Source of the DNA: Saccharopolyspora oryzae
GTDB taxonomy: Bacteria > Actinomycetota > Actinomycetes > Mycobacteriales > Pseudonocardiaceae
Assembly: GCF_027853915.1 (NCBI RefSeq)
Contig: NZ_JAQGLA010000019.1
Span: forward strand, 1-64,000
Direction: 5' to 3'
Length of the DNA stretch: 64,000 nucleotides
The position numbers and the translations under genes were made by a program. Each line of letters starts with the position of its first letter. Within the stretch, counting starts at the first letter, position 1. Of this stretch, positions 56,889-64,000 are shown piece by piece. The notes beneath the pieces were generated by a model, which saw only the letters and a list, made by a program, of their open reading frames with translations, did not search any database and had not been told where the DNA came from.

Positions 56889-57524
56889 GTGACCGATATG
56901 CCGCACGTCGACCAGGTCCGCAACCACGACCGCTGGCGTCCGGGCTGGCGCGCCGGGCGCACCGGCTACGCCTGGCTGCTGCCGCTGGCAGACCAACCCG
57001 GGCTGCGCAAGCTGGTGAACGACTACCAGTACGCGCTGCGCGACCTGCCGGGCTTCGACCTGGTCCCGCTGGAGTGGATGCACATCCTGATCCAGGAGAT
57101 CGGGTTCACCGACGAGATCGACGAGACGCGGATCGAACCGCTGGTCGCGGCCACCCGCAAGCGGCTCGAGGCGGTGCTGCCGCTCACCCTGGCCTTCCAC
57201 CACGCCGTGGTGCAGCCCGAATCGCTGTCGCTGCCGGCCGAACCGCAGTCGACGGTCATCGAGCTGCGCAACGCGGTGCGCGAAGCGCTGGCCGACGTGC
57301 TCGGCGAATCGGCGGTGCCGCCGGAACCCGAGGACGTCGACAAGCACGTCAGCCTCGCCCACTCCACCACCGACGGCCCGGCGATCTTCGCCGTGGCCAC
57401 GCTCAGCGGCACCGTGGTGGAGCCGACCACGGCGAAGATCCCGTCGCTGACGCTGGTCAAGCTCGACCGCGACCACTCGAGCCCCGAGTGGGAGAAGGTC
57501 ACCGAAGTCCCGCTGGGCGCCTGA
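56889..57524 (+). CDS. 2H phosphoesterase superfamily protein (2'-5' RNA ligase-like)
   Basis: A 211-aa protein of the 2'-5' RNA ligase/cyclic phosphodiesterase type. Two histidine motifs are in place: WMHILIQEIGF near residue 60 and DKHVSLAHSTTDG near residue 155, though the first lacks the usual Ser/Thr after HxL. The substrate is unknown; RNA or a cyclic nucleotide is possible. GTG at 56889 with a nearby GGATGTGAGGG. A perfect palindromic terminator follows at once. Confidence 0.75.
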   Translation: MTDMPHVDQVRNHDRWRPGWRAGRTGYAWLLPLADQPGLRKLVNDYQYALRDLPGFDLVPLEWMHILIQEIGFTDEIDETRIEPLVAATRKRLEAVLPLTLAFHHAVVQPESLSLPAEPQSTVIELRNAVREALADVLGESAVPPEPEDVDKHVSLAHSTTDGPAIFAVATLSGTVVEPTTAKIPSLTLVKLDRDHSSPEWEKVTEVPLGA

Positions 57525-57530
57525 TCCCCG

Positions 57531-57558
57531 GTCCCCGCCGACGCGCGTCGGCGGGGAC
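57531..57558 (+). terminator. 28-bp perfect palindrome terminator
   Basis: GTCCCCGCCGACGC followed by its exact complement, GCGTCGGCGGGGAC, 6 bp after the stop codon. No U-run, but a very stable stem. Confidence 0.8.
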
Positions 57559-57624
57559 TGCCCGGCTGCGGCCGTGCGGGGGAATTGGGTCGCGCCGGGG
57601 TGGCTCGCTCGGTATCAAGGCCAC

Positions 57625-58839
57625 ATGGGTGAGCTGAGCGCGCGCGGTCTCCGGGCAGACGAGTACGACGACTTCTTCGGCGTGTTCTCCGCGGCGTTCC
57701 TCGACGATTCGCTGGCAGCCTCGAGCGAGGCGTACGAGGACGTGTTCCGCGCGGAATTCGCGCACGGCGTCTTCGACGGCGACGAGATGATCGGCGCGGC
57801 CGGACGGCTCGAGCAGGAGATCACCGTGCCAGGACCGGCGCAGTGCCCGCTCGCGGCGATCACGGCGGTGGGCGTCAAGCCCGGACATCGGCGACGCGGC
57901 GTGCTGACCTCCCTGATGCGCGAACAGCTCGGCGCGCTGCACGACGACGGCATGCCGGTCGCGGCGCTGTACGCGTCGGAAGCCGGCATCTACGGCCGTT
58001 TCGGGTACGGGCTGGCCAGTTTCGAGAGCCACCTGGCAGTTCCGCGCGGCGCCGCTTTCCTGTCCACTGTGGAGGTCGACGGCCGGAGGGTCCGCGAAGT
58101 CGGCCGGGAGCAGGCGCTGGAGTTCGCACGCTCCCTCTACCCGGCCGTCGCGGCGGCCAACCCCGGTTGGCTGTCCCGGAGCGACGGCTCCTGGGAAGCC
58201 CGCGTCCTCGACAGCCCCAATGCGCGCGGCGACGTCAGCGCTCCCCGGTTCGCGGTGCACCCCGACGGATACGCGATCTACCGGCCCAAGCGGGAGTGGA
58301 CGAGCCGCGGGCCCGCCTACCAACTGCACGTGGCCGAACTCGTGGCCGCGACGCCGCAGGCCTACGCCGCGCTGTGGCGGTACCTGCTGGACATCGACCT
58401 GGTCGCCGAGGTGGTCTGGCGCAAGGCCGCGATCGACGAGCCGGTACTGGGCATGCTGGTCAACCCGCGCGCCGTCGACCGCGAAGTGCTCGACGGGTTG
58501 TGGGTGCGGCTGGTCGACCTGGATCGCGCGCTGATGGCCCGCCGCTACGCCGCCCCGGTCGACGTGGTCTTCGACGTCACCGACCGCTTCTGCCCGTGGA
58601 ACGAGGGCCGCTGGCGGCTGCGCGCCGACGGCGCGGGATCCGCCACCGCCACCCGCACCGAGAACGCCGGGGAGATCTCGCTGGACGTCGCAGCCCTGGC
58701 TGCCGCCTACCTGGGCGGCACCACGCTGGCCGCGCTGGCGCGCACCGGGCGGGTCGTCGAGCGCGAGCCGGGGGCGCTGCTCGCCGCCTCGCGGGCGTTC
58801 GCGACCGACTTCGCACCGCACTGCCAGGAAGGCTTCTGA
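57625..58839 (+). CDS. Eis-like GNAT N-acetyltransferase
   Basis: A 404-aa acetyltransferase of the Eis family. The acetyl-CoA loop is ITAVGVKPGHRRRGVLTSLM near residue 80 (V-x-PxxRRRG). YGRFGYGLASFESHL and the C-terminal SCP2-like domain (ISLDVAALAAAYLGG) with a terminal Phe carboxylate are all family features. Relatives acetylate amines of aminoglycosides or of host/cell proteins; the target here is unknown. ATG at 57625 gives the standard N-terminus. Confidence 0.9.
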   Translation: MGELSARGLRADEYDDFFGVFSAAFLDDSLAASSEAYEDVFRAEFAHGVFDGDEMIGAAGRLEQEITVPGPAQCPLAAITAVGVKPGHRRRGVLTSLMREQLGALHDDGMPVAALYASEAGIYGRFGYGLASFESHLAVPRGAAFLSTVEVDGRRVREVGREQALEFARSLYPAVAAANPGWLSRSDGSWEARVLDSPNARGDVSAPRFAVHPDGYAIYRPKREWTSRGPAYQLHVAELVAATPQAYAALWRYLLDIDLVAEVVWRKAAIDEPVLGMLVNPRAVDREVLDGLWVRLVDLDRALMARRYAAPVDVVFDVTDRFCPWNEGRWRLRADGAGSATATRTENAGEISLDVAALAAAYLGGTTLAALARTGRVVEREPGALLAASRAFATDFAPHCQEGF

Positions 58840-58906
58840 CCACCCGTTCGTGCGATATCCAGGTACTGTCGATGAGGACGGATTCGTCCGCTTCGGGAGG
58901 TCTTGG

Positions 58907-59689
58907 GTGTCCACCGCCGTCTTGATCATCGTGATCGCGCTCGTGGCGATCGGCGCCGCCGTCTGGTGGTCGCGCAAGAAAGCCGTGGAACACCAGCAGA
59001 AGCAGCTGGCGGACGCCAAGGCCGAAGCACGTCGCTGGGTGGAACGGCTGGGCGGCCAGGTGCTGAACCTGATCGGCACCACCGAAGCCGCCAAGCAGGC
59101 GCTGGCCGACGCCGCCGAGCGGCACGCCGCCGCGGTCTCGCAGCTGGAGCAGGCCACCACTGAACAGCAGGCCCGGCTGACCACCGAGTCCGCCCTCGAA
59201 GGGCTCTACTACGTGCGTGCAGCGCGGATCGCCATGGACATGGACCCGGGTCCCGAGCTGCCCGACCTGGCCGGTCAGAGCGGCGCGGGCAAGGTCACCG
59301 AACGCCGCGAGGTCGAGGTCGAAGGCCGCCAGCAAATGGCCTCGCCGGACCCGAGCGAGCAGACGCCCCACTACTACCCCGGCGGAACCGTCGCAGGCCG
59401 CCCGGTGCCGCAGGGCTGGTACAGCGAGCCGTGGTGGAAGCCCGCGCTGGTCGCGGGCGCCTGGGGCGTGGGCTCGTTCGTCCTGATGAGCGCCCTGCTC
59501 AGCGGGATGTCCGGAGTCCCGGCCGAAGCGGCCTACGCGGACGGCTTCCAGGACGGCATGGCCGCCGACAACCCGGGCGACGCAGCCGGCGACTTCGGCG
59601 ACCCCGGAGCAGACCCCGGAGCCGACTTCGGCGGCGACCCCGGAGGCGACTTCGGAGGCTTCGGAGACTTCGGCGACTTCGACTTCTGA
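58907..59689 (+). CDS. Membrane protein with coiled coil and Gly/Asp/Phe tail
   Basis: A 260-aa protein, family not recognised. It opens with a membrane helix (VSTAVLIIVIALVAIGAAVWW), then a charged coiled coil (about 25-100, rich in Glu/Lys/Ala/Gln), a Pro-rich linker, a second helix near residue 200 (LVAGAWGVGSFVLMSALL), and an acidic tail of DPGAD/DFGG repeats ending FGDFDF. The tail resembles those of surface or scaffold proteins. GTG at 58907 follows GGGAGG. Possibly an envelope-associated protein (inference). Confidence 0.75.
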   Translation: MSTAVLIIVIALVAIGAAVWWSRKKAVEHQQKQLADAKAEARRWVERLGGQVLNLIGTTEAAKQALADAAERHAAAVSQLEQATTEQQARLTTESALEGLYYVRAARIAMDMDPGPELPDLAGQSGAGKVTERREVEVEGRQQMASPDPSEQTPHYYPGGTVAGRPVPQGWYSEPWWKPALVAGAWGVGSFVLMSALLSGMSGVPAEAAYADGFQDGMAADNPGDAAGDFGDPGADPGADFGGDPGGDFGGFGDFGDFDF

Positions 59690-59727
59690 CCCACCACCGG
59701 TACACCCGATCCGGTTCAGCCCGACCA

Positions 59728-59786
59728 CAGTTTCAATTGAAACTGCAGATCCCAGGCACGAGTGATCACAGTTTCAATTGAAACTG
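59728..59786. repeat. Palindromic repeat pair, locus 3 (two perfect copies)
   Basis: CAGTTTCAATTGAAACTG is at 59728-59745 and 59769-59786, again 41 bp apart, with core CAGATCCCAGGCACGAGTGATCA's 23 bp between. The locus lies between two convergent genes, so it is not a promoter for either. Confidence 0.88.
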
Positions 59787-59864
59787 CACCCGACACGCCG
59801 AGGAGCACGGACCGACCCCACCTGCCCCGACCAGCCGGTGTTCCGGGGCCGAGGGGGTTCCGAC

Positions 59865-59908
59865 GCAATTTCAATGGAAATCGGAGGTCCGATTTCCATT
59901 GAAATTGC
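59865..59908. repeat. 44-bp perfect hairpin related to the palindromic repeat
   Basis: GCAATTTCAATGGAAATCGG (59865-59884) and its exact inverted copy (59889-59908) flank AGGT. Each arm resembles the 18-bp palindrome seen 80 bp upstream (TTTCAAT-GAAA core) but is no longer self-palindromic. Confidence 0.8.
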
Positions 59909-59951
59909 GGGAGTTCTCCACAGGACCCCGGACCTGTCCACAGGTGTTGGT

Positions 59952-59968
59952 GTGTCGGGGTCCGACAC
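59952..59968 (-). terminator. Small hairpin after nei-like gene
   Basis: GTGTCGG / CCGACAC with a 3-nt loop, 17 bp past the glycosylase stop on the minus strand. Possible terminator. Confidence 0.45.
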
Positions 59969-59984
59969 GCGCTGGTGTGTCGGG

Positions 59985-60794
59985 TTACTCGGGTTGGCAG
60001 GTGGGGCACCAGTAGAGCTTGCGGCCGGAGAGGTCCGCCATGGCGATGGGCGTGCCGCAGAGCAGGCAGGGCATCGCCGCTCGACGGTAGACGTAGACCT
60101 CACCGCCGTGGCGGTCCTGGCGCGGAGCCCGGCCGGTGACCTCGGGCATGTGCTCGGGTCGCACGGTGTCGATGCGCCCCACCCGGACCCCGTCGGCCAT
60201 CAGCTCGACCAGGTCCGCCCAGATCAGGTCCCACTGCTCGCGGGCGAGCGCGCGGCCCGGCGTGTAGGGCTGGATGCCGTGCCGGAACAGCACTTCGGCC
60301 CGGTAGACGTTGCCGACCCCGGCCAGCACCTTCTGGTCCAGCAGCAGCGCCGCGATGCTCGTGCGGGACCGGGAGATCTTCGACCACGCGCGCTCCGGGT
60401 CGGCGTCCGAGCGCAGCGGATCCGGGCCGAGCCGGGCTCGCACCGCCTCGACCTCATCACCGGTGAGCAGCTCGCAGGCGGTCGGGCCGCGCAGGTCCGT
60501 CCAGTGCGTCTTGCCGACGATGCGCATCCGCACCTGGCCGCGCGGTTCGGTCACCGGCAGCTCGGACTCGCTGAACGTCCCGTACAGCCCGAGGTGCACG
60601 TGCACGATCCGGTCGGGGCCGTAGTGGTGGAACAGGTGCTTGCCGTGCGCCTCAGCGCGCTCCAGCACGGTGCCGTCGAGCAGCGAAGCGCTCGTGGCGA
60701 AGCGTCCCTGCGGACTGGCCACCTGAACCTCCGTGCCTGCGAACAGCTCGTCGTGCACTCCGGCGAGCCGGTGCAGCGTGTGGCCTTCGGGCAT
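59985..60794 (-). CDS. Fpg/Nei family DNA glycosylase (Nei-like)
   Basis: A 269-aa bifunctional base-excision glycosylase/AP lyase for oxidised bases. The N-terminus PEGHTLHRLAG provides the catalytic Pro2 and Glu3, which requires the start at 60794. The H2TH domain is ISRSRTSIAALLLDQKVLAGVGNVYRAEVLF. The C-terminal zinc finger is CLLCGTPI...YWCPTCQ. The PEGHT start and the finger resemble actinobacterial Nei2 proteins. Confidence 0.93.
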   Translation of the reverse strand: MPEGHTLHRLAGVHDELFAGTEVQVASPQGRFATSASLLDGTVLERAEAHGKHLFHHYGPDRIVHVHLGLYGTFSESELPVTEPRGQVRMRIVGKTHWTDLRGPTACELLTGDEVEAVRARLGPDPLRSDADPERAWSKISRSRTSIAALLLDQKVLAGVGNVYRAEVLFRHGIQPYTPGRALAREQWDLIWADLVELMADGVRVGRIDTVRPEHMPEVTGRAPRQDRHGGEVYVYRRAAMPCLLCGTPIAMADLSGRKLYWCPTCQPE

Positions 60795-60935
60795 TCGAAC
60801 GTCCTCGGAGCATGTCGTCGGTCCTGGTTCCGCTCCCCGCACGAGACCGGTTCCCAGAACCTGCCTCCGATCTCTACCTCGATGTGCCGAAAGCGGACCT
60901 GCGTCGTCCGAGGTTCCGCCGCGCGAGCAGGCTTC

Positions 60936-61250
60936 TCAGACGATGAGCCACAGCGCGAGGGACTCGACGAGGTAGGCGCCCACGCACCACAGGGCGATGT
61001 GCAGGCCTCGGAGGATCGGTCGGTCGCGGCGCGGGAACGCGAATCCGGCGACCAGGGAGACGAGCGGCGCGAGGACTGCTCCGGCGGTCAGCCACAGGCC
61101 GACGCCGAGCACGCAGTCCGGCGCGGGGCAGAGCGCCGCCACGAGCTTGGGCGAGAGCGCTTGCTGCCCGAAGAAGAGCACCAGCACGCCGACCACCGTC
61201 GCTGTCACCGCCACCAGGGGTGTCAGCACTGCGCGGCGTGCTGGTGCCAT
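60936..61250 (-). CDS. Small polytopic membrane protein
   Basis: A 104-aa protein with three hydrophobic segments (LVAVTATVVGVLVLFFG; GLWLTAGAVLAPLVSLVAGF; GLHIALWCVGAYLVESLALWLIV). Two cysteines (LCPAPDCVLG) in the first external loop could form a disulfide. Not recognised. It lies 3 bp after the rpiB stop on the same strand, so probably co-transcribed. Confidence 0.65.
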   Translation of the reverse strand: MAPARRAVLTPLVAVTATVVGVLVLFFGQQALSPKLVAALCPAPDCVLGVGLWLTAGAVLAPLVSLVAGFAFPRRDRPILRGLHIALWCVGAYLVESLALWLIV

Positions 61251-61253
61251 CGG

Positions 61254-61724
61254 TCAGTTGCCGGGCAGAGCCGGGGGCTGGCCGGTCTTCTCGTAGTCGG
61301 AGAGCAGGTCGATGCGCCGCTGGTGGCGGCCGCCCTCGAACTCCGTGGTCAGGAACGCCTCGACGATCTGCTCGGCCTCCTCGACGGTGTGCATCCGCGC
61401 ACCGACGCCGGCCAGCAGCGCGTTGTTGTGCTGACGGGCGAGCTTGGCAGTCTCGACGCTCCAGGCCAGCGCGGCGCGGGCGCCGGGGACCTTGTTCGCG
61501 GCGATCTGCTCGCCGTTGCCCGAACCGCCGAGGACCAGCCCGAGGCTGCCCTCGTCGGCGACGACGCGGCGGGCGGTCTCGACGCAGAACGGCGGGTAGT
61601 CGTCCAGGGCGTCGTATTCCGCGGGGCCGATGTCGGTCACTTCGTGACCCTTGTCGGCCAGCCACTTGACGAGGTGGTTCTTGAGTTCGTATCCGGCGTG
61701 GTCGGAGCCGATGTAGACGCGCAC
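61254..61724 (-). CDS. rpiB: Ribose-5-phosphate isomerase B
   Basis: A 156-aa RpiB interconverting ribose-5-phosphate and ribulose-5-phosphate (pentose phosphate pathway). GSDHAGYELKNHLVKWL at the start, then LGLVLGGSGNGEQIAANKVPGARAAL (the Gly-rich phosphate loop) and NNALLAGVGARMHTVEEAEQIVEAFL are diagnostic. GTG at 61724. Upstream lies copy B of the dispersed leader-like repeat. Confidence 0.96.
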   Translation of the reverse strand: MRVYIGSDHAGYELKNHLVKWLADKGHEVTDIGPAEYDALDDYPPFCVETARRVVADEGSLGLVLGGSGNGEQIAANKVPGARAALAWSVETAKLARQHNNALLAGVGARMHTVEEAEQIVEAFLTTEFEGGRHQRRIDLLSDYEKTGQPPALPGN

Positions 61725-61742
61725 GTCGGCAGTCTGACAGAT

Positions 61743-61862
61743 CCGCCTCTCCGCGAATCACAGTGGTGGTTGCGTTTGGGGGGTGATCTTGCGTTTTGGG
61801 GGTTTCTTGTGGCTGATTTGCGTCACGGTCCCCTGAGGTGCGGTTGGGTGGGGCTCCGGTTG
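61743..61862 (-). repeat. Dispersed leader-like repeat, copy B
   Basis: About 85% identical over 120 bp to 42955-43072 in the same orientation, with identical stretches such as CCGCCTCTCCGCGA and GTCACGGTCCCCTGAGGTGC. It is immediately upstream of rpiB and in the divergent space before the ComB-like gene. A 25-bp partial copy is at 33912-33936. Confidence 0.85.
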
Positions 61863-61885
61863 CGTGCCTGGATAGCCTCTCGGGC

Positions 61886-62566
61886 ATGACCTGCGTCGAT
61901 GTGCACGTGGACTGGGGTTTGACTGGCTTGCGGGCGATGTCGGAGTTCCCTGTTCTGGTGGTCGTCGACGTGCTCTCGTTCTCCAGCGCCGTGGACATCG
62001 CCACCAGTCGTGGGGCTCGGGTGCTGCCCCTGCGCTCGCACGACGTACAGGTCCCCGGCGGAGCGGTGCTGGCCGGGCCGCGCAGTCTCGATCGCTGGTC
62101 CTTGAGCCCGTCGTCGCTGCGCAGCATCACCGCCGTCCGGCTGGGGTTGCCGTCGCCGAACGGTGCGACGCTGTGCGCCGAGGCTTCCGCGACGGGCGCG
62201 ACCGTTTTCGCAGGTTGCCTTCGCAATGCGGACGCGGTGGCCGCTGCGGCGGCGCGTGTTGGCGGACCGATCGGCGTGGTCGCCGGAGGCGAGCGCCGGG
62301 ACGGCGAACTCCGGCCGGCGATCGAGGATCTGCTCGGTGCGGGCGCGATCATCTCTGCGCTGCCCGGCCGCCGCTCCCCTGAGGCCGAGCTCGCGGCTGC
62401 CGCTTTCCAGGCCGTGCGGGACGACATCGGTGGGCTGCTCGCGGGTTGCGACTCCGGTCTGGAGCTCGCGGAGATGGGGTTCGCGCACGACGTGGATCTC
62501 GCTGCGGAGGTCAACGCCAGCCGGACCGCGCCGGTGTTGCGCGACGGTTTCCTGGAGGCGGCGTGA
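61886..62566 (+). CDS. 2-phosphosulfolactate phosphatase family protein (ComB-like)
   Basis: A 226-aa ComB-family phosphatase. In archaea ComB dephosphorylates 2-phosphosulfolactate for coenzyme M; the bacterial reaction is unproven. Family blocks: VVVDVLSFSSAVDIATSRGA, LPSPNGATLCAEA, VFAGCLRNADAVAAAAAR and VVAGGERRDGELRPAIEDLLGAGAII. ATG at 61886 matches the usual N-terminus. Its stop overlaps the start of the MBL-fold gene by 4 bp (GTGA). Confidence 0.88.
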   Translation: MTCVDVHVDWGLTGLRAMSEFPVLVVVDVLSFSSAVDIATSRGARVLPLRSHDVQVPGGAVLAGPRSLDRWSLSPSSLRSITAVRLGLPSPNGATLCAEASATGATVFAGCLRNADAVAAAAARVGGPIGVVAGGERRDGELRPAIEDLLGAGAIISALPGRRSPEAELAAAAFQAVRDDIGGLLAGCDSGLELAEMGFAHDVDLAAEVNASRTAPVLRDGFLEAA

Positions 62567-63351
62567 GCTGGCGAGAAGTCGGCCAGGGCGTGTTCGTGCG
62601 GCGCTACGCCGAGCTCGACCTGTCCATCGGTCTGGTGGTCGGGGCTGAGTGCGCCCTGGTCATCGACACCCGCGGCGACCACGTGCAGGGGTCCGAGCTG
62701 GCCGCCGCGGTCCGCGAGATCACCGCGCTGCCGTGGCAGGTCGCGATCACGCACGCCCACTTCGACCACTGCTTCGGGACCAGCGCGTTCCTGCCCGCGC
62801 CGGTGTGGGCGCACGAGCGCTGCCCCAGATTTCTCGCCGCGACCGCCGACCAGCAGCGCGCCGAGTGGGTCGCGCACTACCGCGGCGAAGGCTCCGACGA
62901 CATCGCCGATGCGCTCGCCGAATCGACCCCGACCCAGCCGGACCACCTGGTGTCCGAGCGCGCCGACCTGGACCTGGGCGGCCGAACCGCGCAACTGCGC
63001 CACCTCGGCCCCGGGCACACCGATCACGACCTGGTCATCGCGGTTCCCGACGCCGGCGTCGTGTTCGCCGGGGACCTCGTCGAGCAGGGCGCTCCGCCGG
63101 ACTTCGGCGATGCCCACCCGGAGCGCTGGCCCGCCGCAGCGGACGGAATCCTGGCGCTCTCCCCCGCCACCGTCGTGCCCGGTCACGGCGATCCCGTCGG
63201 CCCGGACTTCGTCCGCACCCAGCGCGCCGAACTCGCCGCCATCGCCGAGCTCTGCCGCGAGCACCGGACCGGCGAGCTCACCGAAGAGCAAGCGCTCCAC
63301 CGCTCGCCCTACCCCGCCGACACCACCCGCACTGCGCTGAGACGGGCCTGA
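62563..63351 (+). CDS. MBL-fold metallo-hydrolase
   Basis: A 262-aa metallo-beta-lactamase-fold hydrolase. The metal motif is AITHAHFDHCFGTSAF (HxHxDH, with His-Ala-His-Phe-Asp-His), followed by GHTDHDLVIAV, FAGDLVEQG and VVPGHGDPVG, which supply the remaining ligands. Cytoplasmic; glyoxalase II-like or related thioester/phosphoester hydrolysis is possible, substrate unknown. The GTG overlaps the preceding stop, so it is translationally coupled to the ComB-like gene. Confidence 0.92.
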   Translation: MSWREVGQGVFVRRYAELDLSIGLVVGAECALVIDTRGDHVQGSELAAAVREITALPWQVAITHAHFDHCFGTSAFLPAPVWAHERCPRFLAATADQQRAEWVAHYRGEGSDDIADALAESTPTQPDHLVSERADLDLGGRTAQLRHLGPGHTDHDLVIAVPDAGVVFAGDLVEQGAPPDFGDAHPERWPAAADGILALSPATVVPGHGDPVGPDFVRTQRAELAAIAELCREHRTGELTEEQALHRSPYPADTTRTALRRA

Positions 63352-63611
63352 AACCCGACAATCCGCCCACAAGGCGAACGTTGCGTGAATCACGGTCTCA
63401 ACTCGCCTAGTCCACCTGAGAACCAGGCAGAGCGCGCAGACGCACCGAAACCGCTGGACCAATCGGACTTTCCACTGGGCCATTCGGCGTCAATTCGGGA
63501 TCCCGGGGCACCGATCCGATAACGCGAACGTCATTCTCTTCTAAACGCGCCAGCGAACCGCTCCCCCGGTTCGCGAGGTTTCGACGGGCGAAGGACAGGT
63601 GGAGATCGAAC

Positions 63612-64000
63612 ATGTCCGGACGGGACGACTTCGACGCGGGTCGCCAGGACCTCGCCGCGCGCAACGCCGCGCTTCGGGACCAGATCGACAACATGCTCTC
63701 CGATCTCCGGCGCCGCACCGCCGAGATCCAGGAGAAGCAGTCCGCCGCCGCGCAGCAGACCTTCGAAGTCGCCTCCGACGACGGCATGGTCACCGTCCGG
63801 GTGGACGCGACCGGAACCGTGCAGGAACTGGCCCTGTCCCCGAAGGCGTTCGAACGCACCACCCCCGAGAAGCTCGCCCGCAGCATCACCAGCGTGATCC
63901 GGGAGGCCGCGGGCACCGCCCAGCGGCAGCTGCAGTCCGAGTTCGCGCCGCTGGCCGACGTTTCGGACGTTCCGGAAGTCCCCGGCGTCCCGTCCCTGGC
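63612..64000 (+). CDS. YbaB/EbfC-like nucleoid protein (partial, runs off window)
   Basis: The first 129 residues of a YbaB/EbfC-type protein. An N-terminal coiled helix (DLAARNAALRDQIDNMLSDLRRRTAEI) leads to the beta-sheet signature SDDGMVTVRVDATGTVQELALSP and a helix KLARSITSVIREAAGTAQRQLQ. Longer YbaB proteins of this type in Pseudonocardiaceae are often encoded with WXG100/type VII genes, which might lie beyond the right edge. The 3' end is missing. The 260 bp upstream (63352-63611) contain no gene. Confidence 0.8.
   Translation, partial: MSGRDDFDAGRQDLAARNAALRDQIDNMLSDLRRRTAEIQEKQSAAAQQTFEVASDDGMVTVRVDATGTVQELALSPKAFERTTPEKLARSITSVIREAAGTAQRQLQSEFAPLADVSDVPEVPGVPSL

Noticed and set aside
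63407-63916. Minus-strand frame opposite the YbaB-like gene
   Set aside because: Antisense shadow; the plus strand has the YbaB fold signature and a proper start.

Overview
The window comes from a high-GC actinobacterium. The order tig-clpP1-clpP2-clpX, valS, folC-DUF4233, ndk, TIGR03960-TIGR03936, rne, rplU-rpmA-obgE-proB, proA, nadD is the classic conserved actinobacterial block. The Emb-type arabinosyltransferase, the XRE/DUF397 pair and the gene style point to Pseudonocardiaceae, most likely Saccharopolyspora or a close relative; the genus is inference. Nearly all housekeeping genes lie on the minus strand, and the plus-strand genes are mostly insertions between them.

Layout. 1-2.1 kb is accessory: an AT-richer hypothetical gene, a 141-bp imperfect inverted repeat, a YdcF/DUF218 gene and a GntR (UTRA) remnant that abuts nadD. 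2.1-6.0 kb holds nadD, a ferredoxin/P450 pair and proA. 6.1-13.0 kb holds a RecQ helicase with a phosphoribosyltransferase-like tail, a DUF885 protein, a DUF397/XRE pair with a small zinc-finger gene, and an MHS-type transporter. 13.1-16.4 kb is proB-obgE-rpmA-rplU. 16.8-22.9 kb is a plus-strand cell-envelope cluster (polytopic membrane protein, GT2, Emb-like arabinosyltransferase). 23.1-29.8 kb holds rne, the two TIGR radical-SAM-linked genes and ndk. 29.9-33.4 kb holds VapBC, PhoD and a zinc alcohol dehydrogenase. 33.4-39.3 kb holds DUF4233-folC and valS, split by a divergent MerR/methyltransferase pair.

39.4-48.4 kb is inserted between valS and clpX and has a formate theme: an FdhF/YdeP-type molybdopterin oxidoreductase, a PRISE-like SDR, a LysR regulator, an OFA-family transporter with its 35-aa partner, FdhD, and two alpha/beta hydrolases. 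48.6-53.3 kb is the Clp/trigger-factor proteostasis block. 53.5-64 kb carries a sucrase/ferredoxin-like protein, tRNA-Pro and tRNA-Gly, a DHA2 efflux pump, a 2H phosphoesterase, an Eis-like acetyltransferase, a Nei-type glycosylase, rpiB, a ComB-like phosphatase with an MBL-fold hydrolase, and a partial YbaB/EbfC-like gene at the right edge.

The most unusual content is non-coding. First, an AT-rich perfect palindrome (CAGTTTCAATTGAAACTG) occurs in pairs exactly 41 bp apart around a partly conserved 23-bp core, at three loci, with a related 44-bp hairpin at a fourth place. Second, a ~118-bp element sits just upstream of two unrelated minus-strand genes, with a 25-bp partial copy before a third. 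Third, a 258-bp element has 20-bp terminal inverted repeats (47481-47738). Fourth, the 141-bp inverted repeat lies at the left edge. None of these is explained by the coding annotation.
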